This document shows, piece after piece, positions 42,922-51,724 of a DNA stretch of 64,000 nt. How positions within the stretch are numbered: position 1 is the first letter of the stretch; the number at the start of each line of letters is the position of its first letter. This stretch comes from Neolewinella aurantiaca. GTDB lineage: Bacteria; Bacteroidota; Bacteroidia; Chitinophagales; Saprospiraceae. The translations under genes were made by a program, and so were the position numbers. The stretch lies in the NCBI RefSeq assembly GCF_008014675.1, contig NZ_VOXD01000026.1:1-64000 (forward strand), given 5' to 3'. Below the pieces are notes generated by a model, which was not told where the DNA came from, did not search any database, and saw only the letters and a list, made by a program, of their open reading frames with translations.

Positions 42922-45900
42922 ATGCGCATCCTCTTTTCTTTTTTGGCAATATGCCTTTCGTTCACCCTTTGTGCCCAGCAGGCTATCCTGACGGGTATCC
43001 TTGACGGAGACCTCTTCAACTCAGGCGGACAAGGTGGCAACCCAAAGGTTATCGAACTGTACGTAAACGGCAGCCTTGACATTAGTGGCTACCAGCTCAG
43101 CCGTACGAACGCCACCAATGTTTTCACCTTCCCGGCGGGCAGCACTTACTCCGACGAGTTCGTGTACGTTGTTAATCCTTCAGGAGAGGACCAATACATC
43201 GCCGCTTTCGGCACTTCCGGAGATTTCGCCAACTACCTGCTCAGCAATAACGTGGCGGGTAATGGTGACGACCCTTACCAATTGCTCAACGCCAGCGGAG
43301 TAGTACTCGATCAAACCGGCGGACCAGACGGCTCCTCCTACACCTACCGCGATGGTCACTTCTACCGCGTAGACAATACCGGCCCGGACGGTGCATGGGT
43401 TGCCGCCAACTGGACCGGTGGCAACGGCACCGTAGACAACCAGCCCGTCAGCTCTTACGCTGCCCTCACAATGTTCGGAACCTACTCGGTCACTCCTCCC
43501 GGCCCAAACGTAAGTGCCTCAGCGAATGGCAACCTTACCGAGCCTTCAACCGATGGTGGCTTTCTGGTTACGCTTTCCGAAGTCGCAGCCGCAAACGTAA
43601 CCGTAACGTACACCCTGGCAGGTACGGCAGTTGCCGGAGCAGACTACGTTGCCCCCTCCGGAAGCATCCAGATCCTGGCGGGTGATTTATCGGCGGTCCT
43701 TCCTATTGAAGTACTCGACGATGCCGACTCCGAGCTTTCGGAGACAATCGAAATAACCCTCACTTCTGTTTCCGATGCAACCTACTCTCTTGGTTCCGGC
43801 GCAACCATCAACGTATTTGACGACGAACCCGTAGCGGCCATTCTTATCAGTGCAATTCAGGGTACAGGTACTACAAGCCCGGCTGTTGGCCAGACTCTCA
43901 CCATCGAAGGAATTGTAGTGGGCGACTTCCAGGGAGGTACCGGAGTTGGTCTCGGTGGTTTCTTCGTGCAGGAAGAAGATAATGACGCCGATGCAAACCC
44001 AATGACCTCCGAAGGAATCTGGGTCTACGACAATACCGGAGGGGTTGATGTTTCTGTCGGCGACAAAGTCGCCGTTACCGGTCTCGTGGAAGAGAGCAGT
44101 AACCTTACCCAAATGAATGTAACCGGTGGCGGTTCAAGCGTCTCCATCGTTAGCACCTCTAACACCCTCCCAACCGCGGCAAACCTTGCACTTCCCGTGG
44201 CTAACGATGCAGACTACGAACCATTCGAAGGTATGCTGACCACTATCACCTCTCCGGTATTCGTTACCGAAACATTCGGTGTGGGTCGCTACGGCGAATT
44301 CGTCGTTTCCGAAGGCGAACGCCTTGTTCAGTACACTGAGTGCAATGAGCCCGACCCCGCAGGTCTCGCGGCCTACAACGCGCAGCAAAGCCTGCGCAAA
44401 CTGACGGTAGACGATGGTCGCAGCGGCGAAAACGTGTACCCGATCGTACTCGGTAACGGCCAGCAGGTTACTGCTACCAACAGCCTGCGGTCCGGTTCTT
44501 CCATTACGGGTCTTACCGGAATCATCGACGAGCGTTTCTCGGCCTATCGCATGCAGGCTACCGACTTCACCGTTGGCGCTGAAAATGCACGCCCTACTTC
44601 TGCTCCGGCACTTGGAGGCGACATCACTGTCGTTGGCATGAACGTTCTGAACTACTTCACTACTCTCAACAGCCGTGGTGCGAACAACCAGGCAGAATTT
44701 GACCGTCAGGAGATCAAGATCGTAAAGGCTATCTGTGAACTGGACGCGGATATCATCGGCCTTGTCGAAATCGAGAACAATGGCTACGGAGCAAACGGAG
44801 CGTTGCAATCACTCATCGACGCAATTGCAGCAGAGTGTGGAACTCAGTACAGTTTCGTAACATCCCCCAACACGGGCGGAGATGAAATTCAGGTTGCCCT
44901 TATTTACAAACCCAACGTTGTAATGGAGTCCGGCACAGCTGCCGCACTTTCTACCCCGGCAAATGTATTCAGCCGTAACCGCATCCCCGTAGCTCAGACT
45001 TTCAAAGTGATTGATGCCGGTAACCCAAGTCTCGACGGTGAGCTGACCGTATGTGTCAACCACTGGAAAAGCAAAGGGAGCTCCTGCGGTTCTGGTGATG
45101 ACGACACCGGAGGTGCCGGCAACTGTGACGGCTCACGTACCGCGGCTGCACAAGCTATTTACGACTGGCTGGAAACCAACCCAACCGGAACAACCGACAC
45201 CGACAACCTTGTAATTGGTGACCTCAATGCCTACAGCCAGGAAGCACCGATCACCCTTTTCACCGATGCAGGTTACGTAAACGCAGTCCGCGAAGCAGCG
45301 GGTGCCGGCAGTTTCCCCTGTGGTGGAAACCCTTCCTACGTTTTCAGCGGTGAATGGGGTAGCCTCGATCAGGCACTGGCCAGCGCCTCCCTGGCAAGTC
45401 AGGTAACCGGAGCAATTCCGTGGCCGGTCAACGCTCCGGAACCCATCGCTCTCGATTACGATACACAGTACAACGATCCCGCACTGTGGGCCGCCGATTA
45501 CTACCGCTTCAGTGATCACGACCCGGTTGTAATCGGCCTGAAGCTTGACTCACCTTTGCCCGTAGAGCTCCTTTCCTTCACCGGCCAGGAACAGGAAGGC
45601 GATGTTCTTCTCAACTGGTCTACCGCAAGCGAGCAGATGACCGAGCGCTTTGATGTGCAACGCCGTGATGTGAACAGTACTTTCGCTACCATCGGGACCC
45701 TGCCGGCAACGGGCAACAGCTCGGAGCAGCAAGACTATAGCTTCCTCGACACCGATCCTGTGAACGGTACCAATGAGTACCGTCTTCGCATCGTAGATGT
45801 CGACGGCAGCGAGGCGTTCAGCGACATTGTTAGTATTGAAATCGAAGGCACCAACTCTCTCGAAATCCGTCAGGTCAGTCCTCGCCAGTTCCGTCTCTTC

Positions 45901-46080
45901 GGCGGCACCTCCGGTGCAGAATACCTGTTCACTAACGCAGCAGGAGCGGTGCTACGTAAGGGTACCATCACCAACGAGCTTACCGACATCGACGGCTCTG
46001 GCCTGCCCGCAGGAATCTACTTCCTCGTTATTCAGTCGCGTAACGTGGGCGGACAAACCTTCAAAATTGTGCTTCGCTAA
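42922..46080 (+). CDS. Secreted ExeM/NucH-like nuclease with T9SS type A sorting domain
   Basis: This exported protein has 1052 residues, starting at the ATG that opens the signal peptide (MRILFSFLAICLSFTLCAQ). In order it has a lamin-tail-like domain (about 20-190, GGNPKVIELYVNGSLDISGY), a Calx-beta-like domain (about 200-300, VTYTLAGTAVAGADYVAPSG), an OB-fold of the YhcR type (about 310-440), and an endonuclease/exonuclease/phosphatase domain (about 560-860). Nuclease motifs are VVGMNVLNYFTT, IIGLVEIENNGYG, LVIGDLNAYSQEAP and FSDHDPVVIGL. A T9SS type A tail ends it (GLPAGIYFLVI). It probably degrades extracellular DNA for nutrients or biofilm turnover. Confidence 0.9.
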   Translation: MRILFSFLAICLSFTLCAQQAILTGILDGDLFNSGGQGGNPKVIELYVNGSLDISGYQLSRTNATNVFTFPAGSTYSDEFVYVVNPSGEDQYIAAFGTSGDFANYLLSNNVAGNGDDPYQLLNASGVVLDQTGGPDGSSYTYRDGHFYRVDNTGPDGAWVAANWTGGNGTVDNQPVSSYAALTMFGTYSVTPPGPNVSASANGNLTEPSTDGGFLVTLSEVAAANVTVTYTLAGTAVAGADYVAPSGSIQILAGDLSAVLPIEVLDDADSELSETIEITLTSVSDATYSLGSGATINVFDDEPVAAILISAIQGTGTTSPAVGQTLTIEGIVVGDFQGGTGVGLGGFFVQEEDNDADANPMTSEGIWVYDNTGGVDVSVGDKVAVTGLVEESSNLTQMNVTGGGSSVSIVSTSNTLPTAANLALPVANDADYEPFEGMLTTITSPVFVTETFGVGRYGEFVVSEGERLVQYTECNEPDPAGLAAYNAQQSLRKLTVDDGRSGENVYPIVLGNGQQVTATNSLRSGSSITGLTGIIDERFSAYRMQATDFTVGAENARPTSAPALGGDITVVGMNVLNYFTTLNSRGANNQAEFDRQEIKIVKAICELDADIIGLVEIENNGYGANGALQSLIDAIAAECGTQYSFVTSPNTGGDEIQVALIYKPNVVMESGTAAALSTPANVFSRNRIPVAQTFKVIDAGNPSLDGELTVCVNHWKSKGSSCGSGDDDTGGAGNCDGSRTAAAQAIYDWLETNPTGTTDTDNLVIGDLNAYSQEAPITLFTDAGYVNAVREAAGAGSFPCGGNPSYVFSGEWGSLDQALASASLASQVTGAIPWPVNAPEPIALDYDTQYNDPALWAADYYRFSDHDPVVIGLKLDSPLPVELLSFTGQEQEGDVLLNWSTASEQMTERFDVQRRDVNSTFATIGTLPATGNSSEQQDYSFLDTDPVNGTNEYRLRIVDVDGSEAFSDIVSIEIEGTNSLEIRQVSPRQFRLFGGTSGAEYLFTNAAGAVLRKGTITNELTDIDGSGLPAGIYFLVIQSRNVGGQTFKIVLR

Positions 46081-46148
46081 TACCGACCCCTGACGAAAGC
46101 ACGAGTCACTCCAGACGCTTGCCGCAACGTCAGGACACTACGCAGAAG

Positions 46149-46218
46149 AGCATCCATCGTTCCGCATTCAAGCCATCGTTAATAAGGCCTGAATGCGAAG
46201 CGGTGGATGCTTTTTTTT
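46149..46218 (+). terminator. Terminator of the secreted nuclease gene
   Basis: Two stacked stems (AGCATCCA with TGGATGC, and CGCATTCA with TGAATGCG) are followed by eight T (46211-46218). Confidence 0.8.
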
Positions 46219-46311
46219 GCCTCAAACTGACCGTCGTAATTCATCTTCTTTCCTCTTTCTGTAAAGTCAGAACAGCTCCCGTTTTTACGGTCTTTCCTTC
46301 CGTTGGTTTCT

Positions 46312-46338
46312 GGCGGGACCGCAGGTGCAAGGCAAGTT
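46312..46338 (+). repeat. Dispersed GCAGGTGCA element, copy 16
   Basis: The core reads GGCGGGACCGCAGGTGCAAG, then GCAAGTT. It is located about 215 bp upstream of the membrane cytochrome gene. Confidence 0.75.
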
Positions 46339-46553
46339 ATAAGCGAGTGGTTCTCCGGCTCAACAGCCTGTTCAACGGAGGTCCGGAGACTTCCCCTCTG
46401 TCTCTACCCTCTCCCAAAAAGGAGGTGTCCCTGGCTGTCACCGACGGCAGTTTTGTCAAATGACATAACAAATGGTCAATATGGTAACAGCGGTCGCTCG
46501 GAATGAAGCCGACGGACTAAATATGAATAAATTGCGGAATAATCTTCCACGTC

Positions 46554-47948
46554 ATGCAAACTGTATTCCTCGCCGACTTCGGCTTGTTCCTTGGCCGTTT
46601 CCATCCCTTGCTGGTTCATCTGCCTATTGGCTTTTTGCTCCTGGCGGTATTATTGGAATGGTGGCCCGGCGATAAGGTCCGGCCCGCCATCCGCGTAAGC
46701 TGGGCGGTTGGTGCTCTCTCTGCGATTGCAGCTGCGTTTTGCGGTTGGTTACTTTCGGGTGAGAGCGGCGGCGGCGACGCGCTGTTCTGGCACAAATGGC
46801 TCGGAATAAGCGTAGCGGTTCTGGCCGTTGCGGGCACCTACCTCACCTGGAACGGCGGTAAAATCGCTAAAGGCATTGGCTTTGTGGTGGCCGGTTTGCT
46901 ATCCGTAGCTGGTCACCAGGGAGGCAACCTGACCCACGGAGAAGACTACCTCTTCGAACATGCTCCTGCAGTGGTCCAAACGATTGCCGGTCACGAGCCC
47001 AAAGCATCCGCCAGCCAAGACTGGAGCACCGTGAACGTCGACAGCATCAACATTTATTCTTCCTTCCTGCAACCGGCACTAAACAAATCCTGCACCAAAT
47101 GCCACAACGCCGGAAAACAGAACGGAGGTCTGCGCCTCGACGCGCCTTCTTACGCCTTCGCCGGTGGCGACGGTGGGGAAATCATTCATCCCGGCGACCC
47201 GTTGGGGAGCTCCTGGTATAAGCGCATCACCCTGCCGCGCAACAACGTAAAAGCCATGCCTCCGCAAGGAACTCCTCTCGATTTTTCTCAGGTGAGACTA
47301 CTTGAATTCTGGATTGCCACAGGAGCAGACACCCTGGCGTTACTTGACCCGAAAACCACACCAGAGGACATCAAAATGCTGCTGGCCCGAGACTACGGCC
47401 TTGACCTCAGTCCGAAGTTGTTCGTAGAAAAGATCATTGCACCCGCGCTCAGCGCCCAAGACATCGAAGCCCTTTCCGCAATAAACTGGTCCATTACCCC
47501 ACTTGTTCCCGGTGGTCCGGCGCTGGAAGTAAAGCCCAAACCCGGAAAATCCATCGATGCCGCCTCGCTGGCAAAACTCGCCGAACTGGCCCCCACTCAG
47601 GTCGCCTACCTTAGCCTCGATCAACTTCCGCTGACCGACAACGACCTCACGCCGTTGGCCAACTTCAAAAACCTGAACCGCCTGCGCCTGAACGGGACGA
47701 AAGTCACCGCCAAGACCGTCGGGATACTCAGTAAATTGCCCCACCTGGAAAGCCTGAATCTCTACGGTACAGAGGTCGACGACGAAGTGTTTGCCCATCT
47801 CCAACTTTTCCCTTCTTTGAAGCGTCTATACCTATGGCAGACAAAAGTAACTCCCGAAGCTACTGAGGCTTACGCTTCGGCAAACCCCACCGTTAGTGTA
47901 GATACGGGATTCACTTTTGCGCCGGTTTCCGAGCAAAAGAGTAAATAA
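46554..47948 (+). CDS. Membrane-anchored c-type cytochrome with DUF2231-like and leucine-rich regions
   Basis: This 464-residue protein begins with a DUF2231-like membrane module of about four helices (FHPLLVHLPIGFLLLAVLLE, then WAVGALSAIAAAFCGWLL, WLGISVAVLAVAGTYLTW, IGFVVAGLLSVAGHQGG). A periplasmic cytochrome c domain follows with one CTKCH motif (about residue 182) and Met-containing AMPPQGTPLDF, as in the planctomycete-type domain. A leucine-rich region lies at about residues 340-440 (LTDNDLTPLANFKNLNRLRL, then LPHLESLNLYGTEVDDEV). The downstream Tat-type propeller gene starts immediately after its stop codon, so the two are an operon. Function is unknown, and a redox-coupled sensor or dehydrogenase partner is possible. 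Confidence 0.8.
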   Translation: MQTVFLADFGLFLGRFHPLLVHLPIGFLLLAVLLEWWPGDKVRPAIRVSWAVGALSAIAAAFCGWLLSGESGGGDALFWHKWLGISVAVLAVAGTYLTWNGGKIAKGIGFVVAGLLSVAGHQGGNLTHGEDYLFEHAPAVVQTIAGHEPKASASQDWSTVNVDSINIYSSFLQPALNKSCTKCHNAGKQNGGLRLDAPSYAFAGGDGGEIIHPGDPLGSSWYKRITLPRNNVKAMPPQGTPLDFSQVRLLEFWIATGADTLALLDPKTTPEDIKMLLARDYGLDLSPKLFVEKIIAPALSAQDIEALSAINWSITPLVPGGPALEVKPKPGKSIDAASLAKLAELAPTQVAYLSLDQLPLTDNDLTPLANFKNLNRLRLNGTKVTAKTVGILSKLPHLESLNLYGTEVDDEVFAHLQLFPSLKRLYLWQTKVTPEATEAYASANPTVSVDTGFTFAPVSEQKSK

Positions 47949-48971
47949 ATGTCTTCCCACCAACGACGAGATTTCCTGAAACAAGCGGGCCTCTTCAGCG
48001 CTGCCGCCCTGACATCCCCGCTGGCCGCGAGCCCCTTTGCACAGGAAAATTACAAAGCGATCGTTGGTCATGGAGACTTCAAATACAAGGTCGACAAAAA
48101 CTGGGGCCAGCTCGATCCCCTGAACCAGTCCGTTATGCACTGCCACGAGATGGTAATCGATAGCCGGCAACGGCTCCTCTGCACTACGGTGAGTAAGCAT
48201 TTCGACGTACTGGCCTACAACAAAAGAGGGAAACTCGAGAATGCCTGGAAACTCCGCATGACCGAACCCCACGGCCTCAGTAAAGCCGGCGAAGGCAACG
48301 CCCAGACCCTTTGGATAACCGATCCGAGCGATGGCCGCGTCGTTAACCTCGACCTCGAGGGCCGCATCATCCGTGAGTTAAAGGTTCCTGCGGATCAAAT
48401 ACCCGCCGGGAAACAGTTTAAGCCAACCGAAACAGCCATCGGCAGTAATGGGGACATTTACGTAGCCGACGGCTACGGGACTAACCTCATTTTTCATTTC
48501 GACTCCAAAGGGCAACTCCACAACGTGTTCGGAGGCCCCGACCACTTCAACTGTTGTCACGGTATCGTAGCAGACAACCGCCGGGGTAAAGAAGAACTTC
48601 TGATTACCAGCAGAGCAAACCAGGAATTTCAGCGCTGGAGTACGAACGGCAAACACCTTGCCACCCGCAAACTCCCCGGCCTTCAAATCTGCCGGCCCGT
48701 CATTAGTGGCGACGAAACACTCTTTGCCGTTATCGCCTCGAAATCATGGTGGGACTACGACGGGATGGTTGCCGTTCTGGATAAGAATTTCGATGTGGTT
48801 TCTTTACCCGGAGGTTCTGCCCCCCAAAACCAGGAGGACTTCACGGGCATAAAGCACGATAATACGACGTTCATGAACCCACATGATGTCTGCCCGGACG
48901 AAGACGGCAACCTGTACGTCCCGCAGTGGTACAGCGGGCGAACTTATCCGATACGACTTAAGAGGGTATGA
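47949..48971 (+). CDS. Tat-exported six-bladed beta-propeller (NHL-like) protein
   Basis: This 340-residue exported protein has a twin-arginine signal (HQRRDFLKQAGLFSAAALTS). The mature part has repeated blades: HEMVIDSRQRLLCTTVS, EPHGLSKAGEGNAQTLWITD, TETAIGSNGDIYVADGYGTN, HGIVADNRRGKEELLITSRA, then NPHDVCPDEDGNLYVPQWYS. The fold resembles NHL or peptidylglycine-lyase-like propellers. Tat export implies folding, perhaps with a cofactor, in the cytoplasm. It directly follows the cytochrome gene with no gap, so the two products probably interact in the periplasm. Confidence 0.8.
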   Translation: MSSHQRRDFLKQAGLFSAAALTSPLAASPFAQENYKAIVGHGDFKYKVDKNWGQLDPLNQSVMHCHEMVIDSRQRLLCTTVSKHFDVLAYNKRGKLENAWKLRMTEPHGLSKAGEGNAQTLWITDPSDGRVVNLDLEGRIIRELKVPADQIPAGKQFKPTETAIGSNGDIYVADGYGTNLIFHFDSKGQLHNVFGGPDHFNCCHGIVADNRRGKEELLITSRANQEFQRWSTNGKHLATRKLPGLQICRPVISGDETLFAVIASKSWWDYDGMVAVLDKNFDVVSLPGGSAPQNQEDFTGIKHDNTTFMNPHDVCPDEDGNLYVPQWYSGRTYPIRLKRV

Positions 48972-49025
48972 GGCCATTGATGCTTTGATTCTCCGGGGTC
49001 TTACTCATCGCATACCCGGTAATAC

Positions 49026-49054
49026 GGGCGCGGAGCGCAGGTGCAAAGCGAGTT
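49026..49054 (+). repeat. Dispersed GCAGGTGCA element, copy 17
   Basis: The core reads GGGCGCGGAGCGCAGGTGCA with one extra base, then AAGCGAGTT. It lies between the convergent ends of the propeller and deacetylase-like genes. Confidence 0.75.
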
Positions 49055-49086
49055 GACCGAAACCATCCGTTCCCGGAACACTGCTC

Positions 49087-49989
49087 TTAATCCCTCATTT
49101 GTTCCGCCATCCTGAAGGTATTGGCATGTGCTTCGATGATGGTCGCAAGGCGTTCGGAGTAGCCCCCGCCCATGCTTACAGCCACCGGCAAATTTCGGTC
49201 TTTACACATCTGAAAGACGAACCGGTCCCGCTCTTTGCAGCCATCCAGGCTAAGCGACAACCGACCGAGTTTATCGGACGCCAGCACGTCTACGCCGCTC
49301 AGGTAAAATACAAGGTCTGGCTTAACACGATCCATAACTCCTGGCAGTACTTCGTAGAGTTCACGGAGGTAAACATCATCGCCGGTTCCGTCCGGGAAAC
49401 CGACATCTAAATCAGAAGGCGGCTTACGGTTTGGGTAGTTCTTCGCGCCATGAAAGCTCAGCGTAAACACCCGGGGTTCACCCGCAAATATGCTGGCGGT
49501 TCCGTTGCCTTGATGCACGTCGAGATCGACCACCAGAGCGCGGCTAATCTCACCGGTGTGCAGCAGTTCGTTGGCAGCGATGGCGATGTCGTTGAAGACA
49601 CAAAAGCCTTCTCCCCGATCCGCAAAAGAGTGGTGCGTCCCCCCCGCGATGTTAAGAGCCACACCATCGCCGCTCATGGCAAACCGGGCACAGTCCAGAG
49701 TTCCCTGGGCGATGACCCGTCCGCGGGCAATCAGCTCCGGCCGCATGGGGAACCCGATGGCCCGGGCTTCCTTGCGGGTAAGGGTGTTTGTTTTCAGTTT
49801 GTGCCAGTACCCGGCGGTATGGGTCCGCAGTATGGCTTCCTCGGAGAGCGGAGCAGCAGTAAAGAATGCCGCTTCGGTGATGGTTCCCTCGTAGAGCAAT
49901 TGTTCCGGCAAAAGGGTGTACTTCTCCATCGGAAAGCGGTGCTTTGCCGGCAATTCGTAACGGTAGATCGGGGAGAAGGCGATCCTCAC
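49087..49989 (-). CDS. Histone deacetylase family protein (acetyl-amine hydrolase)
   Basis: This 300-residue zinc hydrolase has the arginase/deacetylase fold. The catalytic His pair is in GGTHHSFADRGEGFCVFNDI, the Zn ligands Asp and His are in VVDLDVHQGNGTASIF, and the later Asp is in YLSGVDVLASDKLGRLSLS. SFHGAKNYPNRKPPSDLDVG is the family's substrate loop. Bacterial relatives act on acetylated lysines, polyamines or acetoin-related substrates, and which applies here is not clear. It lies 2 bp after a methyltransferase gene, so they form an operon, with an M48-like protease gene just upstream of both. Confidence 0.9.
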   Translation of the reverse strand: MRIAFSPIYRYELPAKHRFPMEKYTLLPEQLLYEGTITEAAFFTAAPLSEEAILRTHTAGYWHKLKTNTLTRKEARAIGFPMRPELIARGRVIAQGTLDCARFAMSGDGVALNIAGGTHHSFADRGEGFCVFNDIAIAANELLHTGEISRALVVDLDVHQGNGTASIFAGEPRVFTLSFHGAKNYPNRKPPSDLDVGFPDGTGDDVYLRELYEVLPGVMDRVKPDLVFYLSGVDVLASDKLGRLSLSLDGCKERDRFVFQMCKDRNLPVAVSMGGGYSERLATIIEAHANTFRMAEQMRD

Positions 49990-49991
49990 AT

Positions 49992-50780
49992 TTATGCTTT
50001 TTTAACCAGTGCGTAGCAACAGGTCGCGAAAAAGTCTTTAAACCACGGAATTCCTCCAATCAACGATGGCAATGGTCTGGGCGTGAGGCCGAATTTGATT
50101 TCGTAATTGGGGTTGATGAACCAGAGGTCTTTTTGCTCGAAGCGGAAGCCTGCCTGCTCAATCGCCCGGGTAAAGCGGGCGATGCTGATGCCGGTATCTT
50201 TGATTTCGAGCAGGTCATCAATACGCCGGTCCGGTTCTCCTGCCATCTTCAGAACGCTTTTGTACAGTGGTGTCGGCAGCAGATGGTACCAGGGCAACTT
50301 GCTGAGAATCTTGCTCTCGCATATCTGCTGATGACCACCGAAGGGCATCCTCCATGGCGGAAACCCAAAAAAGATACGCCCCTCCGGCTTCAGAAATTTG
50401 TGGACAAAAGCCAGGAATCGCTCCTGGTTATGGATATGCTCGATCACATCACGTAGAATGATGAGATCAAACGTACCGAGGCTATTAGCGCTACTGTCGT
50501 AGATATCCTGAACGATCATTGTCACATCAGCATCGGGCACAACTTCGGCCAGGTATTCTTTGCCAAGGTCAATTTTTGCCTGGCTGAGGTCTACCCCTAC
50601 GCCCTGGCAGCCGAGTTCAAGAAACGGGACCAAATTGCCACCTTCTCCGCAACCGATCTCGAAAACGCGGGTTGCGGCCGTTACCGGCATCGTTTTACTG
50701 ATGTAGGGCAAGACGTGCTTCCGGGTGGTGAGCACTTGTTCGTCGAAGTATTGTTTGCGGTTTCTGTGCCGTTCTTGCAT
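49992..50780 (-). CDS. Class I SAM-dependent methyltransferase
   Basis: This 262-residue cytosolic protein has motif I (VFEIGCGEGGNLVPFLELGC). GVGVDLSQAKIDLGKEYLAE, the ILRDVIEHIHNQERFLAFVH motif II region, and KPEGRIFFGFPPWRMPFGGH follow. The C-terminal part is aromatic-rich, as in lipid- or sugar-methylating enzymes, but the substrate cannot be read. It starts 17 bp past the M48-like gene and ends 2 bp before the deacetylase-like gene. A TACCTTCG box ends three bases before its ATG (50791-50784), a possible leaderless start. Confidence 0.85.
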   Translation of the reverse strand: MQERHRNRKQYFDEQVLTTRKHVLPYISKTMPVTAATRVFEIGCGEGGNLVPFLELGCQGVGVDLSQAKIDLGKEYLAEVVPDADVTMIVQDIYDSSANSLGTFDLIILRDVIEHIHNQERFLAFVHKFLKPEGRIFFGFPPWRMPFGGHQQICESKILSKLPWYHLLPTPLYKSVLKMAGEPDRRIDDLLEIKDTGISIARFTRAIEQAGFRFEQKDLWFINPNYEIKFGLTPRPLPSLIGGIPWFKDFFATCCYALVKKA

Positions 50781-50783
50781 GGC

Positions 50784-50791
50784 GCGAAGGT
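50784..50791 (-). promoter_or_regulatory. -7-like box abutting the methyltransferase start codon
   Basis: The minus strand reads TACCTTCG-CGCC-ATG (one base off TAnnTTTG, and the final C of the spacer joins the ATG). It lies inside the gap after the M48-like gene and could give a leaderless transcript from 50780. Confidence 0.35.
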
Positions 50792-50797
50792 ACTGAG

Positions 50798-51514
50798 TTA
50801 GCGGCTAAATTGCGTGAGCATCTTCCGGCCGAGGTAGAAAGTCATCAGGTTGGCCCGGTCTCTTCCGGCCGGATGGGTTTGTGTCGCACCACTAAACGCC
50901 AACGCTCCGCCATCCGCCAGGATAAAGCGCGATGCCTGGTTTATTTCAGCGATGGAGTACCCGGCCAGCACCATCAGGTCGGCCGCCCGGTGGTCGGCCG
51001 CAATTTCCTCCAACTGGCGGAGAGTGAGTTGGCCGAGGAGGTGGCGCTCGGCGTCGGTCATCGGGTCATTCTTCAGGAGAGCCGGGTTTCGGTGATCTGC
51101 ATGGGCAAGTTCGTGGGCCAGCAGCAGAGCGAGAGCCGGCTCGTTGTCGCTCAGGCGATCCCACGCGGTAACACTGAGCCAGATCACCCGGCTGGCGGTG
51201 CAGGTCATTGCGTTGATGGCGCGGTAACCGCGCCGGTCCTGCATCAACTCGATGGAATAGGAATCCGGATCGTTGCCGGCCGCAAGAGCCAGGTCATGAA
51301 ACACCCATTGCACCTGCCCCCGGGCCGTATGAAACACCGGCTCGAAGTTGGGGTCCAGCGCACAACCGGATGAAGTGGAGGCCAGGTCGGAAACCGCAGC
51401 GTAGGCACTAATTCCCCTGGCAGGAACATTCGGGGGAGGATGACGGTCCGACAAACGAAAAAACGACAGGTAAGCCGCCGCAAGAACGGAAAGAAGACGA
51501 AGGAAGGTTTTCAT
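50798..51514 (-). CDS. M48-type zinc metalloprotease, exported
   Basis: This 238-residue protein has a signal peptide or anchor (MKTFLRLLSVLAAAYLSFF). The HELAH zinc motif is in LALLLAHELAHADHRNPALL at about residue 135. A distal Glu candidate is in LRQLEEIAADHRAADLMVLA. This fits the short M48-like periplasmic proteases. It is the first gene of a minus-strand group with the methyltransferase and deacetylase-like genes. The weak repeat-like GGGGGCAGGTGCAA at 51309-51326 was considered and not counted. Confidence 0.78.
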   Translation of the reverse strand: MKTFLRLLSVLAAAYLSFFRLSDRHPPPNVPARGISAYAAVSDLASTSSGCALDPNFEPVFHTARGQVQWVFHDLALAAGNDPDSYSIELMQDRRGYRAINAMTCTASRVIWLSVTAWDRLSDNEPALALLLAHELAHADHRNPALLKNDPMTDAERHLLGQLTLRQLEEIAADHRAADLMVLAGYSIAEINQASRFILADGGALAFSGATQTHPAGRDRANLMTFYLGRKMLTQFSR

Positions 51515-51724
51515 GTTATGGTTTTTGGTAAATACACATCAGCGAATTGCGTTCGCTGCTCAAAGCATTCTCTAAACCCACGGCTTCGTCTTAAAAATTG
51601 CGAGTCGTTCGTTAAGCATACGATAAAACCTAAAGTGTCAGGCCCGCCACGCATTAATTCTCTAAGGGGTTCTTAAACTATCCAACCCTACCAACTCTCG
51701 GGCCGGTACAATTGTCTTTAATTC

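Larger units (their letters stand above)
46081..46553. other. Intergenic region behind the nuclease gene
   Basis: This stretch holds the nuclease terminator and repeat copy 16. No gene is supported in the remaining bases. Confidence 0.55.

Noticed and set aside
51309-51326. Possible repeat copy in the M48-type gene
   Set aside because: Only GCAGGTGCAA and a loose GC block match, and it lies in a well-formed coding region.
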